A DNA stretch of 5,489 bases, from contig JADFYT010000170.1 of assembly GCA_015232935.1 (NCBI GenBank), positions 1-5,489 of the forward strand, in the 5' to 3' direction. This document shows positions 1 to 5,489 of the stretch, in pieces. The notes beneath the pieces were generated by a model that was given only the letters and a program-made list of their open reading frames with translations, made no database searches and was not told the origin of the DNA. The stretch comes from Desulfamplus sp. (GTDB lineage: Bacteria > Desulfobacterota > Desulfobacteria > Desulfobacterales > Desulfobacteraceae). Every line of letters starts with the position of its first letter. Position 1 is the stretch's first letter. Position numbers and translations under genes: made by a program.

Positions 1-2
1 CA

Positions 3-1088
3 CAGATATCAGGCAAGACCAAGGAGCTGGAAAACAAGACCAGAGAGCTGGAAAACAAAAGCGGAGAACTGGAAAGCAGCCGCAGAGAGATAGAAAGCAA
101 AGCCAAGGAGATAGAAATCAAGGATAGAGAGATAGAGAGACGATCTAAGGAGATTGAAGATAAAAATAAAAAGATTGATAGCCAGGAAAGTCAATTCATT
201 AAATATATTGATAAACTCTCTTCTGTCTCAATGGGAAAGGACAAGATTCCCGAGATAAGCCTGAATAAAATATCTGAATTAGAGTCAGAAATCTCAAGAC
301 TTGTGAATCTGAATAGACAAAAAGATATTTCATTGAATAAAATAGAGTCAGATGTAGAAAAATTAAAGAACAACAACAGGGAAATTGAAGAAAATTATCA
401 AAAGTTGCTGCTTGCAAAATCCTCTCTCGAAACAAGGCTTGCCGATTCAAAAGAGACTTATGATAGAAGAATATCTGAAATTAAAAACGAGTATGAGGAA
501 AACATATCTAAAGTCAAAAAACAGTGTGAAGTAAAATTATCCGGGACTAGCCAGATGCTCGAATCAAGGCTGACTGAAACCAAAAATCAGCATGAAATGG
601 ATCTGTCTGAAACCAGGGACAAATACGAAAAAAGACTTTTTGAAATCAAACAATTGCATAATGACAAAATTTCCGAACTTAAAGATAGCTATAATGCCAA
701 AATCTCTGATATTCAAGGCTCATCAAAAGACGTATTTGATGCTAAAATAGCTGAGTATAAAATGAAGACAGAGCGTCTGGAAGCCGAGCTTAATGATATA
801 CGCAAATCGGCTGAAAATATGGAAAAAGCTTTTATTAAAACTCAAAGCAGCACTAAAGACATTATTGAAGAGAGAGATTTTCTTCAAAGAGAGAACCTGG
901 AGTTGAAATCAGGAAAAAATGAAGTTGAACAACTCATGGTTGACATAAAAAAGAGTGCCGAGAAGACTGAGGCGAATCTTCGTAATGAGAACGAAATGCT
1001 CAATAAAATGCTGGAAGAATCGATAGCACTTGCAGAGAGATTTTTCAAAGAGAAAACCAACCTGGAAAAGAGAAAGAAAAAATCATGA
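3..1088 (+). CDS. Long coiled-coil protein of unknown function, 5'-truncated by the window edge
   Basis: The frame is open from the first bases of the window, so the gene starts upstream; the ATG at 231 is internal. The 361 visible residues are almost entirely Lys/Glu-rich alpha helix. In order they are: eight 7-residue repeats (15-182), a short less regular stretch containing SSVSMGKDK (around 231), heptad-like coiled coil (about 250-420), nine 11-residue hendecads (426-722), and coiled coil again up to the stop. I see no transmembrane segment, signal peptide, nucleotide-binding motif or enzymatic domain in the visible part, and no Trp. It is therefore probably a cytoplasmic rod or scaffold, although the missing N-terminus could carry any domain. 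The stop overlaps the start of the next gene (ATGA), which implies one operon and translational coupling. The coding call is firm. The function is unknown, and SMC- or myosin-like database hits would probably reflect composition only. Confidence 0.88.
   Translation, partial: QISGKTKELENKTRELENKSGELESSRREIESKAKEIEIKDREIERRSKEIEDKNKKIDSQESQFIKYIDKLSSVSMGKDKIPEISLNKISELESEISRLVNLNRQKDISLNKIESDVEKLKNNNREIEENYQKLLLAKSSLETRLADSKETYDRRISEIKNEYEENISKVKKQCEVKLSGTSQMLESRLTETKNQHEMDLSETRDKYEKRLFEIKQLHNDKISELKDSYNAKISDIQGSSKDVFDAKIAEYKMKTERLEAELNDIRKSAENMEKAFIKTQSSTKDIIEERDFLQRENLELKSGKNEVEQLMVDIKKSAEKTEANLRNENEMLNKMLEESIALAERFFKEKTNLEKRKKKS
15..182 (+). repeat. Tandem 21-bp repeat encoding eight 7-residue units
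   Basis: Eight consecutive in-frame units follow the pattern K-x-(K/R)-E-(L/I)-E-x: KTKELEN, KTRELEN, KSGELES, SRREIES, KAKEIEI, KDREIER, RSKEIED, KNKKIDS. The first two units differ at only two of 21 bases, and similarity decays toward the 3' end, as expected for tandem duplication followed by drift. The array may continue upstream of the window. Each unit has essentially one hydrophobic residue (Leu/Ile), fewer than the two of a canonical a/d heptad. This stretch may therefore behave as a charged single alpha helix or a weak coiled coil. Confidence 0.85.
426..722 (+). repeat. Nine consecutive 11-residue (hendecad) repeats
   Basis: The reading frame divides cleanly into nine 33-nt units: LETRLADSKET, YDRRISEIKNE, YEENISKVKKQ, CEVKLSGTSQM, LESRLTETKNQ, HEMDLSETRDK, YEKRLFEIKQL, HNDKISELKDS, YNAKISDIQGS. 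Position 1 is aromatic, His, Leu or Cys, position 5 is always Ile or Leu, and position 8 is often Ile, Val or Leu. A further related unit, FDAKIAEYKMK, follows after a 4-residue insertion. Hendecad periodicity is known to give straight or slightly right-handed coiled coils. The repeat is clear in protein but diverged in DNA, so it is old and under selection. Confidence 0.75.
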
Positions 1089-3406
1089 ATGCAAAATTAC
1101 TTAGCTTTGATATTTCAAAGGATGATATGTCAATATTAAAACAGCATACCAAAGTCGAACTGGTAAAAGCGTCAGAAGATGACACAGAGAAAATTCTTGG
1201 CGAATTTTTGAGTAACATAGATACTTTTGCTCATACTACCATTGAAGAATCAAGTATCAAGCAGCGGCAGTTTTTAGATCAATGGCAGAAACAGTTAAAA
1301 GAGAGTCATCTTAAAAAATATTCATCAGATCAGCAGCTTGATATCATTGAAAAAAAAGTTTTTGATATAACGCAGGAAAAAATAGCTGCCGAAGATCATG
1401 CCCGAGAGCTTTTTCAGATAAAAGAGGAGATGGAGGCATCTTTTAAAAAGATTGAAGCTGAAAAGGCAGTTGTGGAAAATGCTTTGGCCGAATTTGAAAA
1501 AAATGCGGCCAAAGATCTGTTGTATAAGGAATCAGTCATTCATCAACTTAACAGCAGGCTGGATGAATATGTCAAAGAGACAGAGCTTCAAAATAGTGAA
1601 AACAAGAGCCTTAAAAAGAGTATTGAAATACTAAAGAGTACAAATGCTGAAATTGAGAGCCAGAACAGAATTTTATCCGCGGAAATCAAAATTGACAAAA
1701 AAGAGCTTGAATTCACAGAGAAGCGGTTTTTAAAAGAGATCTCCGGACTGAATGAAAAAATTAACGAGCTGCACAAAAAATCAGATTCAGCTGCAAGTGA
1801 GGCAGAAGTTTTAAGAAAGGAGAAGGCCACTGCTGAAATTGTGCATGTTCAATCACGGAAGGCTCTTGAGAATGCGGAGAATCTTAACAGTGCTCTGAAA
1901 AATGAACTTAAGGACAGAGAAAAAGAGATACGAACCATTCAGGAAAAAGCCTTTCAACATGACTCTTCGCAGGCTAAAAAGATTGAGGCACTTGAAGGAA
2001 AACTCTATCAAAATGATGCACAGTATGCTCAAAAGATTCATGATCTTGAACATAAATTGTCAGATGCCATGAGTCTTGTTGATGTTTTAGAGAGAGACAA
2101 AAAAGAGTTAGAAGAATTTGCACAAAGAGTTGAAAAAGAGAACCGCGATCTTGAATCCAAAAATAGCGATATCCAGTCGAGGATACTGGCTGTTGAGTCT
2201 GAAAAGTCCAGCATTATAGCAGAGATTGAGACTTTAAAGGGCAGGGCATTAATAAACTCGGAGGCTCTTGACTCTAAAATCAATACGCTGGAAGAAAAAT
2301 TATCCGATTCACTCCAAAAATACAAAGATGCTCAAAAACAGATTGAGAGTCACATTGTAAAACTCAATGGCAAGCAAAAGCATATTGAGGAAATTACCTT
2401 AAAACTCAATGAGGAGCAAAAAGCGACCGAAGAGCTTAGATCAAAACTTGGTGGTGAGCAAAAAACTCTTGGAGAGCTTAGGTCAAAACTCAATGGCAAG
2501 CAAAAGCATATTGAGGAAATTACATTACAACTCAATGAAGAGCAAAAGCATGTTGAGGAACTGACATCAAAGCTTGCCGAGGCACAAAAGCAGAAGGAGT
2601 TATTTATTGCAAATAAATTAAACAACACGCTTCAGGCTAAAAGAGATAGCTATTTAGATAAAAGTCCTGGCTGGCTGTCAAGATTTGTATTGGTAATACT
2701 ACCCTTGGTAATCATCCTGATTTTGAGCTTTATGCTGCTGAACCGATACTATTTTCCAATGGTTCAAAGTGATCTTGATATGAAGGTAACAACCTTGACT
2801 TCTCAACTGGAAAACAAATCAAGATACATAGAGTCCGTGACCAAAGAACAACAGCAGTTGACAGCTAAACTGGATGGTTTGACACGCCAGGTTGAAGTTT
2901 TTCAGGATAAAATTGGAGACAACCTCATGAGAATTGAGAGCAAACAGGTCTCTATGATCGAAAACCAGACTAATAGATCTCTGCCAGACAATAAAATTCC
3001 GTTAACCAGCAAAAGTCTGTCAACCTATCAGATTAAAGAGAGTATCTATTTTGAATCAGGAATAAAGGTCAATCAGGCGGGAGTGCTCAGAATAAAAGCA
3101 TTGGCTGAGCAATACAATGGTAATCCGCATGTTTTTATCCGTATAGAAGGGCACACTGATGATAAAAAATTCCGTTTTCCGATGCTACATCAGTATGGCA
3201 ACAACATTCAGCTCTCAATTGCACGTGCTGCTGAAGTATCACGACTTTTAGTCCATTATGGAATGGATACAAGCCAGATAAGTATTGTCGGCCTTGGAGA
3301 CACCCAGCCGCTTGTTCCAAACACTAACGAGGAGAACAGGGAGAAAAACAGGCGTGTAGAGATCAAGATAACAGCCATTGATCCTGCCGGTCGAAAACTT
3401 GAGTAG
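1085..3406 (+). CDS. Inner-membrane coiled-coil protein with C-terminal OmpA-like peptidoglycan-binding domain
   Basis: This complete 773-residue protein has no signal peptide. Residues 1 to about 65 are not strongly heptad-like and may be a small folded head. Residues about 66-525 are Glu/Lys-rich coiled coil ending in 14-residue repeats (426-509). A hydrophobic helix spans about F534-L552, with K/R residues before it (K519, R520, K526, R533), consistent with the N-terminus inside. Residues about 557-635 form a short periplasmic coiled coil. An OmpA-like domain fills about 652-763, with G-H-T-D at 689-692 and an exact N-x2-L-S-x2-R-A-x2-V-x3-L motif from N707 to L722. D692 and R714 correspond to the diaminopimelate-binding Asp and Arg of OmpA proteins. 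I infer a tether linking a cytoplasmic rod to the cell wall. MotB/ZorB topology is similar, but their transmembrane Asp is absent. The start overlaps the upstream stop (ATGA) behind a purine-rich tract with no strong Shine-Dalgarno sequence. Confidence 0.93.
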   Translation: MNAKLLSFDISKDDMSILKQHTKVELVKASEDDTEKILGEFLSNIDTFAHTTIEESSIKQRQFLDQWQKQLKESHLKKYSSDQQLDIIEKKVFDITQEKIAAEDHARELFQIKEEMEASFKKIEAEKAVVENALAEFEKNAAKDLLYKESVIHQLNSRLDEYVKETELQNSENKSLKKSIEILKSTNAEIESQNRILSAEIKIDKKELEFTEKRFLKEISGLNEKINELHKKSDSAASEAEVLRKEKATAEIVHVQSRKALENAENLNSALKNELKDREKEIRTIQEKAFQHDSSQAKKIEALEGKLYQNDAQYAQKIHDLEHKLSDAMSLVDVLERDKKELEEFAQRVEKENRDLESKNSDIQSRILAVESEKSSIIAEIETLKGRALINSEALDSKINTLEEKLSDSLQKYKDAQKQIESHIVKLNGKQKHIEEITLKLNEEQKATEELRSKLGGEQKTLGELRSKLNGKQKHIEEITLQLNEEQKHVEELTSKLAEAQKQKELFIANKLNNTLQAKRDSYLDKSPGWLSRFVLVILPLVIILILSFMLLNRYYFPMVQSDLDMKVTTLTSQLENKSRYIESVTKEQQQLTAKLDGLTRQVEVFQDKIGDNLMRIESKQVSMIENQTNRSLPDNKIPLTSKSLSTYQIKESIYFESGIKVNQAGVLRIKALAEQYNGNPHVFIRIEGHTDDKKFRFPMLHQYGNNIQLSIARAAEVSRLLVHYGMDTSQISIVGLGDTQPLVPNTNEENREKNRRVEIKITAIDPAGRKLE
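2360..2611 (+). repeat. Six 14-residue (42-bp) repeats with a duplicated 39-bp block
   Basis: Residues 426-509 of the OmpA-domain protein form six 14-residue units: KLNGKQKHIEEITL, KLNEEQKATEELRS, KLGGEQKTLGELRS, KLNGKQKHIEEITL, QLNEEQKHVEELTS, KLAEAQKQKELFIA. A degenerate seventh (KYKDAQKQIESHIV) precedes them. Units 1 and 4 are identical in protein. At DNA level 2359-2397 and 2485-2523 are identical over 39 bp, exactly 126 bp (three units) apart, so a three-unit block was duplicated or gene-converted recently. Each unit equals two heptads, with hydrophobic residues at positions 2, 9 and 12. Confidence 0.85.
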
Positions 3407-3414
3407 ATTTAAGC

Positions 3415-4077
3415 TCAGGGATTGGCGTCAGGTATTTTCCAGACAAAGATGTTTTCCGCAATTTTTTCATCTATTGCAAGTTCTGTGTTTTCATACTTTA
3501 TGCAGAACGCGGGTTTTTTGCGATGCAGCGTGACAACCACTCCAGGGTTGAGACCAAAAGATATCAACTGATGCAGATTGGAGTGGTTGCCAGGTTTAAT
3601 GTATGTGATTTTCCCCTGTTCTCCCGGCTTGAGCTCTGTCAGGCTGACAACAGTATTGGTAACCTGTTTTAGACCACAATGGCAGCACTTGCCCTTGGGA
3701 ATAGGCTTGCCGTCAGGGCATATTTCAGGATGGCCAAGCAGAGTACATATAGACTCTTCAACTTCTGGTACCAGATAGTGCTCCACCTGGCATGCCACCC
3801 TCTCCATTTCACTGTTTTTCAATTTTAAAATACTTGTCATAAGAACTTCAGCCAGCCTGTGCCTGCGCATGATGTTTTCAGCCAGCTCTTTGCCTTTATT
3901 TGAAAACAGGATTTTATTTTTATTTCTTACAATAAGATCCAAAGATTCCAGCTCGGTCAGATCCTGATCTGTAAATTCCACTGCACACCGCTTTTTTATC
4001 TCGTCAATTGAAAACTTTTTGTTCTCTTCGGCAGTCCACATTGCTTCTAATATCTCATCGTGTCTCTCTTTTATCAT
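3415..4077 (-). CDS. DtxR/MntR-family metal-dependent transcriptional regulator with C-terminal FeoA/SH3-like domain
   Basis: This 220-residue protein (from ATG 4077) should repress metal-uptake genes when loaded with Fe2+ or Mn2+. Residues about 1-60 form a divergent winged helix; 61-115 are the metal-binding and dimerization region; 145-215 are a FeoA/SH3-like domain (LTELKPGEQGKI... LGLxPG-like ISFGLNPG). Visible ligands are H73 and E77 in RRHRLAE and C96, E99, H100 in ACQVEH, the C-x2-E-H arrangement of the iron regulators DtxR and IdeR. Glu8 stands where DtxR has Met10 and MntR has Asp8. A Cys group (C120, then C131, C132, C134) sits between the two folded parts. A TTG 12 nt upstream is in frame, but ATG 4077 is preferred because GAGG sits 6 nt before it. 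The gene follows feoB on the same strand, so feo regulation and autoregulation are likely. Family assignment is firm; the metal is inferred. Confidence 0.92.
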   Translation of the reverse strand: MIKERHDEILEAMWTAEENKKFSIDEIKKRCAVEFTDQDLTELESLDLIVRNKNKILFSNKGKELAENIMRRHRLAEVLMTSILKLKNSEMERVACQVEHYLVPEVEESICTLLGHPEICPDGKPIPKGKCCHCGLKQVTNTVVSLTELKPGEQGKITYIKPGNHSNLHQLISFGLNPGVVVTLHRKKPAFCIKYENTELAIDEKIAENIFVWKIPDANP

Positions 4078-4083
4078 AATCAA

Positions 4084-4087
4084 CCTC
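4084..4087 (-). promoter_or_regulatory. Shine-Dalgarno site fixing the regulator start at ATG 4077
   Basis: On the minus strand the sequence reads TTGAGGTTGATTATG. GAGG lies 6 nt before the ATG at 4077-4075, an ideal spacing. The alternative in-frame TTG at 4089-4087 would itself overlap this ribosome-binding site and has none upstream, so the longer form is unlikely. Confidence 0.75.
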
Positions 4088-4104
4088 AATTCTGTTTCTG
4101 TCTT

Positions 4105-4118
4105 GTCAAATTTTTGAC
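4105..4118. promoter_or_regulatory. 14-bp palindrome upstream of the regulator start
   Basis: GTCAAA-TT-TTTGAC has perfect 6-bp arms around a 2-bp centre. It lies 27 bp upstream of ATG 4077 and downstream of the promoter candidate, where a repressor site for autoregulation could sit. It is short and AT-rich, so chance occurrence is possible. Confidence 0.3.
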
Positions 4119-4131
4119 TCTATTGAAAGGT

Positions 4132-4172
4132 ATTATTTACGCAGTTCAAAGGCAATGATCAAGGTAAATAAT
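4132..4172. promoter_or_regulatory. Interrupted 9-bp inverted repeat in the feoB-regulator gap
   Basis: ATTATTTAC (4132-4140) and GTAAATAAT (4164-4172) are perfect inverted copies separated by 23 bp. Arm centres are 32 bp apart, about three helical turns. The left arm overlaps the -10-like box and the right arm lies just upstream of the -35-like box, an arrangement that would suit an operator. It could also form an AT-only RNA stem downstream of feoB, but no U-run follows, so it is a poor terminator. It does not resemble the known DtxR or MntR operator consensus. Confidence 0.35.
4134..4162 (-). promoter_or_regulatory. Weak promoter candidate for the DtxR-type regulator
   Basis: In the 116-bp feoB-regulator gap, the minus strand carries TTGATC (4162-4157) and, after a 17-bp spacer, TAAATA (4139-4134). 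The -35-like box is reasonable, but the -10-like box matches the consensus poorly. It would start transcription roughly 50 nt upstream of ATG 4077. The regulator may equally be transcribed by read-through from feoB. Confidence 0.25.
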
Positions 4173-4193
4173 GCTCAAAGCCAAGCGTGTATT

Positions 4194-5489
4194 CTACACC
4201 GCAAAGGTAATACCCAAAGCCATGCACGCATAATTTACCACGCTGCCAATAAAAAATGCGTATATAATCACAGTGCCCATAATAATAGATCCTGTCCTCA
4301 CCCCGCGCTCTTTGAACAGAACAATAATTGCATTAATGCATGGGGCTATAAATGTCATGACCAGGAGGTTTACAACAAGCTGAAGGTTTGTATAGGCATC
4401 TCTTAAATGCTCCAGCTCCGCGGCACCGCTCTCTCTTCGTATCATTGTCTTGATAAATACCTGAATACTCTGTTCAGGCAGCCCCAGCACCTTGTGAATA
4501 AAAGGGCCTACATATGTTTCAAGCATTGCGAGGCCCCCTGCTCTCTGAAAAAGGAATATGACAATAGACGCGTAGATAAAAACAGGCACGGCCTCTTTCA
4601 TGAAATGGTGTGATTTTTTTGTGGCCATTTTTAGAACTGACCATGCTTTGGGCATTCTCATCACAGGAATTTCCATAATAAAAGAGGAGCGTGGACCCGG
4701 TATAATCCTGTTCGCAAGATAGCCCGCGATAAAGATCTGCAACGATATTATTCCAAAGACGGTAGCGGTTGCGGAAAAAGGCATCTTGTCAAGGATAACA
4801 AGCATCACTGCAATAAGAGGGGCACAGGGCATGCAGAGAAATATCAGAAAAGAGGCTATATTTTTCTCTTTTTCACTGTTGAGCATCCGTGTGGTAAGAA
4901 GTGCCATGGTAATGCATGAAAAACCCATAACTATAGGGATAACTCCTTTGCCGTTCAGGCCTATTTTCCGGAAAACACGATCCAGCAAAATGGAGAGCCT
5001 TGGCAGGTAACCTGAATCTTCAAGAACTCCAAATGCAATATAAAAACAGAAGATTACAGGCAGAACAAGTCCGAGTGCCAAAAACACGCCTGTGGGCAGA
5101 ACTCCGAAATCAGGATCAATTATCATGTCTCTGAAAAACTGGCTCGGGATAAACTGAACATATTTTGTTATCCAGGGGATAAGGGTCTCTTCAAACAGAA
5201 GTGTATTTATTGAATCTACAAGAAAAGTCGCGGCAAATGTCCCTACAAACAGATAGAGAACAGCCGTCACTGCAAAAGCAATCGGGATGCCGGTTGACAG
5301 TTGTGTGCACCAGTCTCCGAAAGTCAGGATAAACGGGTTTTTTGTATGAGGTTCGACCGTCTGAACCTGATTTGCAATCAAGGCAGCCTCTTTATGGTAC
5401 AGATTTTCAAGAGATACCTCTATGGAGCTTGGATTTTCCTCTCTGTACTCCTTGACTATGTGTTGCAACTGTTCAAGTATCACATCTCC
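4194..5489 (-). CDS. feoB: FeoB ferrous-iron transporter, C-terminal membrane part (N-terminus beyond the window)
   Basis: FeoB imports Fe2+ across the inner membrane using an N-terminal GTPase domain and a gated membrane domain. The frame is open to the window edge. The GTG at 5483 has no start context, and the first residues (VILEQLQHIVKEYREENPS) match the linker after the G domain. The 431 visible residues are thus roughly the last 55-60% of a 700-800-residue protein. Numbering from V at 5483, hydrophobic segments lie at about 64-90, 129-151, 208-231, 237-260, 298-315, 367-390 and 397-424. The first gate region holds GVLEDSGYLPR (152-162) and GFSCITMALLTTR (187-199). The second has IRRESGAAEL (348-357) and APCINAIIVLFKERG (380-394). 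C190, C217, C220 and C382 sit at or near positions where Cys is common in this family. The gene lies upstream of the metalloregulator on the same strand, so regulator and transporter form an iron-homeostasis unit. Confidence 0.93.
   Translation of the reverse strand, partial: GDVILEQLQHIVKEYREENPSSIEVSLENLYHKEAALIANQVQTVEPHTKNPFILTFGDWCTQLSTGIPIAFAVTAVLYLFVGTFAATFLVDSINTLLFEETLIPWITKYVQFIPSQFFRDMIIDPDFGVLPTGVFLALGLVLPVIFCFYIAFGVLEDSGYLPRLSILLDRVFRKIGLNGKGVIPIVMGFSCITMALLTTRMLNSEKEKNIASFLIFLCMPCAPLIAVMLVILDKMPFSATATVFGIISLQIFIAGYLANRIIPGPRSSFIMEIPVMRMPKAWSVLKMATKKSHHFMKEAVPVFIYASIVIFLFQRAGGLAMLETYVGPFIHKVLGLPEQSIQVFIKTMIRRESGAAELEHLRDAYTNLQLVVNLLVMTFIAPCINAIIVLFKERGVRTGSIIMGTVIIYAFFIGSVVNYACMALGITFAV

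Noticed and set aside
9..450. Several minus-strand frames opposite the coiled-coil gene
   Set aside because: Their Phe/Leu/Ser-rich sequences are what the complement of Lys/Glu codons gives. They are shadows.
15..722. CRISPR or other spaced repeat array
   Set aside because: All repeats are contiguous, in frame and explained by helical protein periodicity; there are no unique spacers.
1060..1100. The two coiled-coil frames as one gene split by a frameshift at the A6 run
   Set aside because: The second gene starts with its own ATG in a clean ATGA overlap and has a non-coiled head of about 65 residues, like a true N-terminus. A sequencing indel cannot be fully excluded.
2350..2628. Minus-strand repetitive Ser/Cys/Phe-rich frame (92 aa)
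   Set aside because: It is the antisense image of the 14-residue repeats; its repetition is inherited from the real gene.
1085..3406. MotB/ZorB-type stator (Zorya-like defence component)
   Set aside because: The transmembrane helix lacks the required Asp, the long coiled coil is on the OmpA protein rather than on a MotA-like partner, and no ZorA-like channel or nuclease gene is visible.
4087..4089. TTG start for the regulator (224 aa form)
   Set aside because: The TTG overlaps the GAGG ribosome-binding site that serves the ATG at 4077.
4081..4109. TTGACA at 4109-4104 (minus strand) as a -35 box
   Set aside because: At 16-18 bp spacing the sequence is GGTT/AGGTTG-like, part of the ribosome-binding site, with no -10 box.
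4155..4406. Small + strand frame (83 aa) starting in the regulatory gap
   Set aside because: It lies almost entirely antisense to the conserved C-terminus of FeoB, has no ribosome-binding site and no recognisable domain.

Overview
The window fits a Gram-negative bacterium with a fairly AT-rich genome, perhaps a member of Desulfobacterota (the former Deltaproteobacteria). The Gram-negative part rests on an OmpA-type peptidoglycan-binding domain placed outside a single inner-membrane segment. The lineage guess rests only on the style of the DtxR-FeoA regulator and of FeoB, and is weak. There are two convergent gene pairs and almost no non-coding DNA.

Left half, + strand (1-3406): two genes overlapping by 4 nt (ATGA), both encoding very long charged alpha-helical proteins. 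The first enters from outside the window (3-1088). It runs from a tandem 21-bp/7-residue repeat, through nine 11-residue (hendecad) repeats, into ordinary coiled coil. The second (1085-3406, 773 aa) is complete: about 460 residues of predicted cytoplasmic coiled coil, one transmembrane helix (about residues 534-552), a short periplasmic coiled coil and a C-terminal OmpA-like domain with an intact peptidoglycan-binding motif. Together they look like a cytoplasmic filament or scaffold tied through the inner membrane to the cell wall. I do not recognise either as a named gene.

Right half, - strand (5489-3415): the C-terminal 431 residues of a FeoB ferrous-iron permease, whose GTPase domain lies beyond the right edge. 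After a 116-bp gap comes a DtxR/MntR-family metalloregulator with a C-terminal FeoA/SH3-like domain. This is an iron uptake and iron sensing pair. The gap holds two inverted repeats and a weak promoter candidate, so the regulator may have its own, possibly autoregulated, promoter. The two pairs converge with only 8 bp between stop codons and no clear terminator.

The most unusual content is the coiled-coil/OmpA pair. It recalls MotB/ZorB-like proteins in topology but lacks the transmembrane aspartate those proton-channel subunits need, so a structural tether is the better reading. Coiled-coil genes beside feo genes also recall deltaproteobacterial magnetosome clusters, but no diagnostic mam gene is present here and that link is only a hypothesis.
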